Assembly (NCBI GenBank): GCA_003506735.1
Contig: DNYS01000288.1
Coordinates: forward strand, 1-5,259
DNA: 5,259 nucleotides
Direction: 5' to 3'
Source of the DNA: Nitrospinota bacterium
Lineage (GTDB): Bacteria > UBA8248
How positions within the stretch are numbered: the stretch's first letter is position 1; every line of letters starts with the position of its first letter. The notes beneath the pieces were generated by a model. That model was not told the DNA's origin. It was given only the letters and a program-made list of their open reading frames with translations, and searched no databases. Both the position numbers and the translations under genes were made by a program. Below are positions 1-5,259 of the stretch, one piece after another.

Positions 1-627
1 GGGGATCCAGTCTTTTCGGCAGGGCGTGCCGTGACCCGGGATAAACCAGTCCACGTCCAGGGACTCCAGCAGGGCCAGCGATTCGAACCAACCCCACAGG
101 TCGGCGTCGTGAAAAAACGGCGGCACGCCGTGGACGATGTTGTCCGCCGTCATCACCACGCGCTCGCCCGGAACGTGCACAATCGTTTGGCCCCGCGTAT
201 GGCCCGGCGAGCGGAAGAGAAGGAATTCGGTCCCTCCCAGGCGCAGGCGCATCCGCTCGCGAAACGTGATGGCGGGCCAGCGGAGCTCGTAGGACCTGGC
301 GATATCCGCGCTTTCCGGCGAACGCTGGAGGAGCATATTCCGAACGTTCTCGGTGGATATCGCCGAGTCGAGAAAATGATCCCGGTTGTATTCGCTCGTG
401 ACGATAACCCCGGGAAAGAAGGCGTTGCCCATGATGTGGTCGGTATGAAATTCGGTATTGATGATGTAGCGCAGCTCCCCCTTGGACTCGATCGTTTTCC
501 GCCACTCCGCCGCGGCGGGAGGGTTCATCGGGGTATCGATGGCCACGATTCCCTCATTCGTGACCACGAAGCTTACTGTGGGATAGTATTCGGTCTCGGC
601 ATACACGTTGGGAGAAAGTTGTTCCAT
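1..627 (-). CDS. MBL-fold metallo-hydrolase (3' end cut by window edge)
   Basis: The first 209 residues of a metallo-beta-lactamase-fold protein are present; the frame is open to base 1, so the C-terminus lies outside. Seen directly: a beta-rich N-terminus (SFVVTNEGIVAIDTP, residues 19-33), the metal motif at 59-64 reading EFHTDH, PGHT at 141-144 (His143), an Asp in TADN at 160-163 (Asp162), and PGHG at 197-200 (His199). These are the ordered metal-ligand motifs of the superfamily, which binds one or two zinc or iron ions and usually hydrolyses esters, thioesters or amides. Odd: the first His of HxHxDH is Glu59. The substrate cannot be told from sequence. There is no signal peptide, so it is probably cytoplasmic. 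ATG at 627 is chosen because it opens the conserved fold; in-frame GTG codons at 631-636 are alternatives and the ribosome site is weak (GGGTGG). It lies 82 bp downstream of the acyl-CoA dehydrogenase and is probably co-transcribed with it. Confidence 0.9.
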   Translation of the reverse strand, partial: MEQLSPNVYAETEYYPTVSFVVTNEGIVAIDTPMNPPAAAEWRKTIESKGELRYIINTEFHTDHIMGNAFFPGVIVTSEYNRDHFLDSAISTENVRNMLLQRSPESADIARSYELRWPAITFRERMRLRLGGTEFLLFRSPGHTRGQTIVHVPGERVVMTADNIVHGVPPFFHDADLWGWFESLALLESLDVDWFIPGHGTPCRKDWIP

Positions 628-709
628 GGACACCACCCGCAAAAGGAATATTCAGGAGAGAATTCAACCTGTCATTTTCCAGACTCTTTTTCCGGACACC
701 CCGCCCGGC

Positions 710-1888
710 CTAAAGATACGGCATCGAACGGACGCGCTGGGCCTCGTTCGTCCCGGCCGAATGGAGGAAACTCGTCACGTCGCGCAGGTATTTCTCCATC
801 GGCGCCTCGGTCATGTAGCCCATTCCGCCCCACACCTCCATGGCCCGCCTGGCGATGCGAAAACAGGCCTCCGAGGCGAATACCTTCGCCATGTAACCCA
901 GCTTCGGGTCGTAGCCCTCGTCCTGCATGGCCCGCCAGGCGGCGTAATGCAGGGTTTGGCGGGCGGCCTGGTAGTCGATGAAGCAGTCGGCCAGCATGAA
1001 GCCCACCCCTTGATGCTCGATGATGGGCTTTCCGCCCTGGACCCGGTTGTGCGCGTGATCGACGGCATCCTCGTACGCCGCCCGGGCCGGACCCAGCGCC
1101 GTGGCCGCGGATTCGATGACCGAGCCGCGAGAGAAAGAACCCGAGCGCGCCTTCATCCCGCCCCCCACCTCGCTCACCCGGTCGGAGTCGGGAATCCGGC
1201 AATTCTCGAAGACGAGCTCGGCGTTTTGGGAGAGACGCTGGCCCATCTTGTCGTGAACCCGGCCGATGGAGAACCCCTCCTGGCTGGGCGAAACCATGAA
1301 GTAGGTCAATCCCTCGGAAACGCCCACGGCAGGGTTTGTGCGCGTCACCAGGGTATAGAGCTTGGCGATTCCGCCGTTGCTGATGAAGTGTTTCATTCCG
1401 TTGACGAGCCAGTCATCCCCCTCACGGACCGCCCGCGTTTGGACGCCGAGGTCCGGCCGCTCGTGCGGAGTGAAATTCTCCGAACCCACGTTGGGCTCGG
1501 TCATGCCCACGGCGAGGTGGAAGCGGTGATCCTCCAGAAAGTCCGGAAGAATGCGGGAGCGCTGCTCCTCGTTCCAGACCCGGTCGAGAAAATGGATGAT
1601 TTTCCAGGTCTGATCGAAGGTGACGGCCACCCCGAGGTCCCCCCAGCCAATCTCCTCGCCTACGATGCAAAGGTCCAGGAGGCTGGCTCCGCCGCCCCCT
1701 CTTTCCTCGGGCAAGGAGAGCGTGCGCAAGCCGATCCGGCTGCCCTTCTCGAGAATGTCCCACGGAAACCGCTCGCCGGGGTCCGCGATTCGCTCGCGGT
1801 CCCGGACAACGGGGCGAATGTCATTTTCGGCGAAATCATGGGCAAGCTTTTGAAGCGCACGCTGGGTATCGGTGAGAGAAAAATCCAT
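710..1888 (-). CDS. Acyl-CoA dehydrogenase family flavoprotein, atypical active site
   Basis: This complete 392-residue protein has the normal length and layout of FAD-dependent acyl-CoA dehydrogenases, which usually form the alpha-beta double bond of an acyl-CoA and pass electrons to ETF. Seen: an N-terminal helical domain (1-125); the flavin/substrate signature MTEPNVGSEN (129-138); NGMKHFISNG (163-172), which matches the NGxKxFITN block; VGGGMK (241-246) before the helical C-terminal domain; EHQGVGFMLAD (291-301); and the second signature region EVWGGMGYMTEAPMEKYLRD (351-370). Odd: the usual C-terminal catalytic Glu in 'YEGT' is replaced, because the block reads HSAGT (376-380) with Ala378. 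The alternative isovaleryl-CoA-dehydrogenase-type Glu in the 'D-x-E-R' helix also seems absent (FSRGSVIE, 252-259). It could be a dehydrogenase of an unusual substrate, a reductase, or another reaction of this fold. The ATG at 1888 has GGGGGA six bases upstream. It is followed by the MBL hydrolase gene after 82 bp. Confidence 0.93.
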   Translation of the reverse strand: MDFSLTDTQRALQKLAHDFAENDIRPVVRDRERIADPGERFPWDILEKGSRIGLRTLSLPEERGGGGASLLDLCIVGEEIGWGDLGVAVTFDQTWKIIHFLDRVWNEEQRSRILPDFLEDHRFHLAVGMTEPNVGSENFTPHERPDLGVQTRAVREGDDWLVNGMKHFISNGGIAKLYTLVTRTNPAVGVSEGLTYFMVSPSQEGFSIGRVHDKMGQRLSQNAELVFENCRIPDSDRVSEVGGGMKARSGSFSRGSVIESAATALGPARAAYEDAVDHAHNRVQGGKPIIEHQGVGFMLADCFIDYQAARQTLHYAAWRAMQDEGYDPKLGYMAKVFASEACFRIARRAMEVWGGMGYMTEAPMEKYLRDVTSFLHSAGTNEAQRVRSMPYL

Positions 1889-1894
1889 TTTCCA

Positions 1895-1900
1895 TCCCCC
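1895..1900 (-). promoter_or_regulatory. Ribosome binding site of the acyl-CoA dehydrogenase
   Basis: The minus strand reads GGGGGA six bases before the ATG at 1888. This purine run resembles Shine-Dalgarno and supports that start. An out-of-frame ATG seven bases upstream (1894-1892) is not used in this reading. Confidence 0.55.
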
Positions 1901-1936
1901 TAGAGGAGTGATCGCGAATAAAAATTCAAGGTGCGG

Positions 1937-1989
1937 AAAACCCGATTATACTTCATTGAGAAATCGGATCGAAGGGTCTTTCGGGTTTT
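1937..1989. repeat. 9-bp inverted repeat, possible terminator or operator
   Basis: AAAACCCGA (1937-1945) and TCGGGTTTT (1981-1989) are perfect inverted copies separated by 35 bp. Nested inside is CCGATT (1942-1947) with AATCGG (1962-1967), a 6-bp stem with a 14-nt loop. Each outer stem ends in a short T run on the transcribed side of either strand, so a weak bidirectional terminator is possible. The arms also flank the candidate promoter of the acyl-CoA dehydrogenase, which would suit an operator. The long loop and short T run make the terminator reading uncertain. Confidence 0.35.
1945..1973 (-). promoter_or_regulatory. Candidate sigma70-type promoter for the acyl-CoA dehydrogenase
   Basis: The minus strand carries a perfect TATAAT at 1950-1945. 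The hexamer 17 bp upstream is TTCGAT (1973-1968), a poor match to TTGACA (only the first two bases agree). Transcription would start near 1938, giving a leader of about 50 nt before the ATG at 1888. Support comes from its place after a long non-coding gap in an otherwise GC-rich sequence. Against it are the weak -35 and an unknown host sigma factor. Confidence 0.35.
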
Positions 1990-2145
1990 GATGCGCGGGA
2001 AAAAACAGGGACCGCACGATTCGCCCGGCGGTATCGGCACGGCGCGGATGCCTTCTCGCTCCAGGAACCGACCCGGCGCGGAATCGAGACTGCGGGAGCA
2101 AAACGATTGTGAGACGGGGGAACGTGGACCGGCTCCTCCCAGGGG

Positions 2146-2167
2146 CCGGCCGGCACCTCCCGGCCGG
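2146..2167. repeat. GC-only hairpin made of two CCGGCCGG copies
   Basis: CCGGCCGG occurs at 2146-2153 and again at 2160-2167. Since the octamer is self-complementary, the two copies can form an 8-bp all-GC stem with a 6-nt loop (GAGGTG on the minus strand). The second copy sits in the 12-bp palindrome TCCCGGCCGGGA (2158-2169). It lies about 60-80 nt past the grdB-like stop and has no U tract after it. It might protect or end the grdE-grdB transcript, but it could also be chance in GC-rich DNA. Confidence 0.35.
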
Positions 2168-2225
2168 GAAGCACCGGTTCGCCGGTTCGTCGGCAAGCGC
2201 GGCGATGCCGGCGGCCCAGTAAGGG

Positions 2226-3509
2226 TTATCCTTTTTCTTCCGACTCCAGCGCATCCATGGCCCGGAGCACCAACTGGCGGCGGAGGTTCTTCTCCTCCTC
2301 CGGCGACAGGCTCGGATCACCGGCGACGTGAACGATGCCGTGTCCGAGGATGACCCGGTTCGAGCCAATCATTTTTGCGATGGGCAGGGCCGAGGTCACC
2401 TGGACAACGGGGATGCCGGCTTTTTCCAGCTCGGTTGTAATCGCAGCGCCGCTGCGGGTGCTGGTCCCTCACGTCGAGGTCAGAATTACGGCGTCCACCC
2501 CCTCTTTCTTGACCTTCTCCACCATCTCTTTGCCCATCCGCCGGGTGTTCGACAGCGGATTCGCCAGGCCCGAGGTCGAGATGAATTCGTTGTGCAGCTC
2601 GCCGATGGCCCCTTCCGCTTCCAGCTCGCGGAGTGCGTCCAACGGCACGAGCCGGTGTGGATCTTCCTGAACGAATCTCGGATCGTAGCCGCCGTGGGAG
2701 ATCTCGTAGTCTTCGCCCTTCAGGACGTCAACGCCTTCCAGGTTGTAGGAACCCCAACGGGTAGCGCCCATGTTCTCGATGTTGTCCGGGTTGCCCTTGG
2801 GGACCAGCCCGCCATCGGTGATCACCATGATTTTGGATTTCGAAATTTTCGCGATTGCGGCGGGCATCGGGGTCGGATCGAAAGAAGTCGATGGCATCTC
2901 CGATTCGAAGCGCTCGCCCTTGAACTTGGCCACCAGCATGTCCACCAACCGCTCGCCGGCCGTCCGCTCGGCAAACGCATCCCGAATCAGCCCCCGGGGG
3001 AGGTATCCTTCATCGGAAGGGAAACCGATTTCTTCGCCATTCGCCATCTTCCGGGCCAGGTTCGCCATCTTCTCCATGACGGTGCGCATCTCGGCGACGT
3101 TGCTGCCGGAGTCGATGATGTAGAGCGAATCGCGGTAGAGGTCCACTCCCGGGTTTTCCCCGGCCATCCCCGTCACCGCCGGAATTCCAAGCTCCGCCTG
3201 AACGGCATCGCAGATCGCACCAGCCGCCATCCCGTACCGGCCTGCCTCGAAGCAAGGACCCGCAACGAAAAGATCGGCCTGGGCCTCCCTCACCTTCTCC
3301 ACAACGGCCGCGACCAGCTCTTCCTGATTCTCGACTGCGTGGTTGTCGCCGCAAATCAGCGTGGAAACCACCTCGGCGCCGCCGCCCATCACCTGCTCCA
3401 GCAGGCGGCCCGGCCCCACCGCTCCGGCTTTTTCCTCCAATGGAGCGCCCGCCGCTTCCTCGCCGCCGACGCCTCCGAAAAATTGATTGAGGTAGTGCAC
3501 GATTCTCAT
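2226..3509 (-). CDS. GrdB/GrdF-like reductase component B subunit, selenoprotein (read through TGA)
   Basis: This is a 427-residue protein if the TGA at 2469-2471 is read as selenocysteine (residue 347). Characterised GrdB, GrdF and GrdI are the substrate-specific Sec subunits of glycine, sarcosine and betaine reductase; they release acetyl phosphate and the amine and transfer a carboxymethyl group to GrdA. Seen: the family start MRIVHYLNQFFGGVGGEE, AVGPG (30-34), ICGDNH (52-57), GPCFEAGRYGM (84-94), the ENPGVD block (118-123), and DGGLVPKGNPDN (232-243). The Sec motif follows as LTST-U-GTSTRSGAAI, then an 80-residue tail with family-like GSNRVI and a C-terminal helix. Length matches the family. 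Odd: both cysteines that normally follow Sec are serine, so the substrate and chemistry may differ. ATG at 3509 is chosen from homology and a GGGAGG site seven bases upstream; the frame is open further upstream, but that part overlaps the grdE-like gene and looks non-coding. It is the second gene of a pair, 80 bp after its partner. Confidence 0.88.
2426..2464 (-). promoter_or_regulatory. Candidate bacterial SECIS element
   Basis: On the minus strand, CGCAGC-GGC-GCTGCG forms a perfect 6-bp apical stem with loop GGC (2456-2442). A lower 5-bp stem, CCAGC with GCTGG (2464-2460 and 2430-2426), encloses it across an internal loop. The apical loop begins with G and starts 18 nt after the TGA. This agrees with the published bacterial SECIS pattern: an in-frame hairpin shortly after UGA, with a G among the first loop bases. 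In that system the element would recruit SelB with Sec-tRNA. No folding energy was computed, and the coding constraint alone could produce some pairing. Confidence 0.6.
2469..2471 (-). other. In-frame TGA read as selenocysteine (Sec347)
   Basis: The codons around it read CTG ACC TCG ACG TGA GGG ACC AGC, giving LTST-U-GTS. In GrdB-family proteins the Sec stands after a TST block and before GTCTRCGA, so position and context agree. The reading frame continues with family-like sequence to the TAA at 2226-2228 and needs no frameshift. Gene callers that treat TGA as stop would end the protein at residue 346 and lose the catalytic residue. Confidence 0.85.
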
Positions 3510-3516
3510 TTCGATG

Positions 3517-3522
3517 CCTCCC
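3517..3522 (-). promoter_or_regulatory. Ribosome binding site deciding the grdB-like start
   Basis: The minus strand has GGGAGG seven bases before the ATG at 3509. This fixes the start there, although the frame stays open upstream to about 3980. Confidence 0.7.
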
Positions 3523-3547
3523 GATTCGCTCCCGCAGGCCTCCGCGC

Positions 3548-3565
3548 CGGATGGAATCGCATCCG
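3548..3565. repeat. Small hairpin between the grdE-like and grdB-like genes
   Basis: CGGATG (3548-3553) and CATCCG (3560-3565) form a perfect 6-bp stem with a 6-nt loop in the 80-bp spacer of the pair. There is no T run, so it is not a typical terminator. It could adjust relative expression or be chance. Confidence 0.25.
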
Positions 3566-3589
3566 ATCGAATAACGGTATCATCATATC

Positions 3590-4870
3590 TTAATAAACGA
3601 CCGATTGCAGGTGGGTGGCACCCTGCTGATTGGTGACGCCTATCACGTTCGAGGCCTGCACAACCTGGGAGGCGGCCAACGCCCCAGACATCTCCGGGCT
3701 GCCCGCGATGACGCGCTCCGCTTTCGGAAGCGTCCACCGGGTATCGACCCCGCCGCAATAAACGATCGCGTCCACATCGGGGAAGTTGAACAGCAGCGCC
3801 GACTCGACCCGCCGGTCTGCCGACATATCCGACACCATGACCGCCGTGCGAATTCCCGCCTCCTCCAACAGGTTCGCCGTCATCCCCAAATCCGCGTGGG
3901 GCACGCCGCCGCCATATTTCGTCAGCACGGCGGCATCGGCGTTCAGGCCCCATTTGACGAGATTCGCCGCCGCCTGGCAATTTCGGTCGCGGTCCTCGTT
4001 ATCGGAAGCGGCAATCGTCGCGACCGTCCCGACGAAGTGGATCTCTCCCGCCCGGTGGCGCCGGTACAGGCCGGTGATGACCGGATGGTTTTGATAGAAG
4101 TAGGTCTCCGCACCGCCGAGCGACAGGACGTACGAAGGCACGATGGCGCCATCCAGCCACTCATCCGGATGAAGAAGCAGGGGCATCATGCCGCTCGTAT
4201 TGACTCCGTATATGATCTGCTCGTCCACCTCCGGCGAGCGCTGGCGAGAGTAAATCTGCCCGATGTAGGCCACGCGCGGCAGCCCTTCGCGCCCGCCCGC
4301 CGCGGGGCCAACGGCCTCGAAAGTCTCCGTCGCCGCCGGGGACTCGCCGAACGCGGCCCGCGCCAGATAGACCGCCGCCGCCATGCCCGCGCGGCGCGCC
4401 GCTCTTAGCCTGGCGTGCACCGCCAATTCCGGGCGGGCGTGCGGCACGGCGATAAGATGCGCGAGAGATGCGTATGGCGACCATTCCGCGGCGGGACCGC
4501 TCATCTCCAGCAGGCGGTCGGAGCGATCGCCCCGGGCGGATGCCGAAAGCTCGTTCAAAACCGTAACCGCCGCGCCTTCGAGAACGTGGGCGGTCCCCAT
4601 GCCAGCCGTGGCGGGCGGATTCAAGATGCCGGGAAAATCGGGGCTCCCGCCGGGCTCCTTGGCCCTCGGTTCGATGATGTCGAAAACCGGCCCGGCCCGG
4701 GCGTTCTCGCCAGGGCGGAGAATTTCGAGATCGACGCTTTGAAGGCTTTCGTCGGCCAGAAGCAGGGCGCGCAGTTCATCGGCATTGACCTCAAGGGAGG
4801 TCCCGTCCAGGCGCGTGGCATCCCCGAACCGGATTTCCGAAACCGGGTGACGGACAAGGGTCAATTCCAT
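3590..4870 (-). CDS. GrdE/GrdG-like alpha/beta subunit of reductase component B, no cleavage Cys
   Basis: This 426-residue protein has the length of GrdE/GrdG proproteins (about 430). In characterised members the chain is cut before an internal Cys near residue 240, yielding two subunits, and that Cys becomes a pyruvoyl group that binds the amino substrate. Seen: an N-terminal strand region with LEILRPGENAR (48-58) and IIEPRAKEPGG (65-75); FPGILNPP (79-86); GTAHVLEGAAV (92-102); MSGPAAEWSPY (123-133); the linker before YIGQIYSRQ (202-210); YGVNTSGMMP (221-230); DGAIVPSYVLS (240-250); YQNHPVI (259-265); and ADAAVLTKYGGGVPHADL (311-328). Odd: at the expected cleavage site the sequence is LSLGGAETY (249-257), with no Cys, Ser or Thr in the GGA core. 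The only cysteines are 298 and 372, so pyruvoyl formation by the known route seems impossible. ATG at 4870 has AGGTG eight bases upstream. It is paired with the selenoprotein gene downstream. Confidence 0.9.
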   Translation of the reverse strand: MELTLVRHPVSEIRFGDATRLDGTSLEVNADELRALLLADESLQSVDLEILRPGENARAGPVFDIIEPRAKEPGGSPDFPGILNPPATAGMGTAHVLEGAAVTVLNELSASARGDRSDRLLEMSGPAAEWSPYASLAHLIAVPHARPELAVHARLRAARRAGMAAAVYLARAAFGESPAATETFEAVGPAAGGREGLPRVAYIGQIYSRQRSPEVDEQIIYGVNTSGMMPLLLHPDEWLDGAIVPSYVLSLGGAETYFYQNHPVITGLYRRHRAGEIHFVGTVATIAASDNEDRDRNCQAAANLVKWGLNADAAVLTKYGGGVPHADLGMTANLLEEAGIRTAVMVSDMSADRRVESALLFNFPDVDAIVYCGGVDTRWTLPKAERVIAGSPEMSGALAASQVVQASNVIGVTNQQGATHLQSVVY

Positions 4871-4878
4871 GGAATATT

Positions 4879-4883
4879 CACCT
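4879..4883 (-). promoter_or_regulatory. Ribosome binding site deciding the grdE-like start
   Basis: AGGTG on the minus strand (within GAAAGGTG) lies eight bases before the ATG at 4870. It favours this start over the in-frame ATG at 4933, whose extra 21 residues do not look family-like. Confidence 0.65.
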
Positions 4884-4960
4884 TTCTCGCGGCCCGAATC
4901 GTCTCCGAATACAGCGCCCATTCGCCGGTCCATTCGCGGCGCTCAACCGGCCATTTTCCA

Positions 4961-5259
4961 CTACCGCAGCGGAGCAACCTGAATCGGCAAAGACATGTAT
5001 GCGCCTAGCGCACATCCGTAGGCGGAGGCGTAGACGCCGTATGGCGTAAAGTCCCCGGTGAACGCGCCTAATGCCCAGAGCGCCGCCTGGCGGTATTTCC
5101 GCTCCCCGGCGGCATCGGCGAGGCGCAGGAAAAACCTCGCCGCGATTCCGTTCTCGGCCAGCAGGGTGAGCGGAAAGCGCAGGTGGGCCACCCCTTTTTG
5201 GCGAATGTCATAAAACCCGCCACCTGGATTCGCCTGGGCGCCGAGCACCGCATTTCCAA
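4961..5259 (-). CDS. C-terminal end of a YyaL/SPATA20-like (DUF255) protein
   Basis: Only the last 98 residues are in the window; the gene starts beyond base 5259. The segment GGGFYDIRQKG is followed by LRFPLTLLAENGIAARFFLR and then by repeated helices (ERKYRQAALWALGAF, YASAYGCALGAYM). This matches the end of the alpha/alpha-barrel half of thioredoxin-domain proteins of the YyaL/SPATA20 type, in which a DUF255 thioredoxin-like domain precedes a glycosidase-like helical barrel. The 'ENG-x-AA-R' helix is the most telling piece. The biochemical role of this family is poorly known. The codon read at 5248 is GTG inside the protein, not a start. The gene ends in TAG, 90 bp before the grdE-like gene on the same strand, so it may be co-transcribed. 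Assignment rests on the C-terminus alone. Confidence 0.7.
   Translation of the reverse strand, partial: GNAVLGAQANPGGGFYDIRQKGVAHLRFPLTLLAENGIAARFFLRLADAAGERKYRQAALWALGAFTGDFTPYGVYASAYGCALGAYMSLPIQVAPLR

Larger units (their letters stand above)
1889..2225. other. 337-bp intergenic region with no convincing gene
   Basis: This gap lies between the stop of the grdB-like gene and the start of the acyl-CoA dehydrogenase. Short open frames cross it on both strands (for example minus 1900-2196 and 1953-2174). Their products are rich in Arg, Pro, Gly and Ser, resemble no family I know, and have no good ribosome site. What can be seen is structural: a CCGGCCGG hairpin near the grdB-like stop, a tandem CCGGTTCG repeat (2174-2189), a 9-bp inverted repeat (arms 1937-1945 and 1981-1989), and a perfect TATAAT on the minus strand. 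I read it as 3' UTR and terminator followed by the promoter and leader of the acyl-CoA dehydrogenase. A decayed gene cannot be excluded. Confidence 0.6.

Noticed and set aside
645..654. GGAATATTCA at 645-654 and again at 4871-4880, near two gene starts
   Set aside because: Several repeated 10-mers are expected by chance in a window this size, and the spacing to the two starts differs.
31..981. Long plus-strand open frames (31-981, 608-1903, 2328-3593, 3605-4408)
   Set aside because: They lie antisense to well-supported genes and their products are rich in Arg, His, Pro and Gly with no family resemblance; GC-rich DNA commonly leaves such frames open.
1900..2196. 98-residue minus-strand frame in the intergenic gap
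   Set aside because: No ribosome site, biased composition and no recognisable motif; it overlaps promoter-like and hairpin elements.
2469..2471. TGA as a true stop or pseudogene mutation in the grdB-like gene
   Set aside because: It falls exactly at the family's Sec position, the frame continues undisturbed with conserved residues, and a SECIS-like hairpin follows.
3510..3980. N-terminal extension of the grdB-like frame to 3980
   Set aside because: It overlaps the 3' part of the grdE-like gene, reads as low-complexity Gly/Arg-rich sequence, and the family N-terminus with a good ribosome site begins at 3509.
4871..4933. Longer start of the grdE-like gene at 4933
   Set aside because: The extra 21 residues are not family-like, and the AGGTG ribosome site fits the ATG at 4870.
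4918..4937. CCATTCGC direct repeat upstream of the grdE-like gene
   Set aside because: Two 8-bp copies alone are weak, and no promoter elements could be placed next to them.

Overview
This is a GC-rich stretch with five genes, all on the minus strand; two of them run off the window edges. In transcription order (high to low coordinates) they are: the C-terminal end of a YyaL/SPATA20-type (DUF255, thioredoxin-like) protein; a GrdE/GrdG-like alpha/beta subunit of component B of the glycine/sarcosine/betaine reductase family; a GrdB/GrdF/GrdI-like subunit of the same component; an acyl-CoA dehydrogenase family protein; and the N-terminal two thirds or so of a metallo-beta-lactamase-fold hydrolase. 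Strong GC bias, Shine-Dalgarno sequences and the gene mix point to an uncultured bacterium. Deltaproteobacteria-, Tectomicrobia- or Rokubacteria-like lineages come to mind, but the taxon is a guess and no marker gene is present.

The central feature is the grdE-like/grdB-like pair (3590-4870 and 2226-3509). The grdB-like frame is interrupted by one in-frame TGA (2469-2471) exactly where the GrdB family carries selenocysteine. The same frame then continues for 80 family-like residues to a TAA. A two-part hairpin just after the TGA fits the bacterial SECIS pattern. I therefore annotate one 427-residue selenoprotein and not a truncated gene. The pair is not a textbook glycine or betaine reductase. 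The two cysteines that normally follow the Sec (UGTCTRCG) are both serine here (UGTSTRSG). The GrdE-like partner has no cysteine at the proprotein cleavage/pyruvoyl-forming position (LSLGGAETY). No grdA, grdC, grdD or thioredoxin system is seen in the window. This suggests a Sec-dependent branch of the family with altered chemistry.

A 337-bp non-coding gap (1889-2225) separates the reductase pair from the acyl-CoA dehydrogenase. It holds GC-rich inverted repeats, a 9-bp inverted repeat and a perfect TATAAT -10 box, so a transcript boundary probably lies here. The acyl-CoA dehydrogenase lacks the usual catalytic Glu at the 'YEG' position. The MBL-fold protein has Glu in place of the first His of HxHxDH. 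How the three enzyme units relate metabolically is unknown. The large open frames on the plus strand are shadows caused by base composition.
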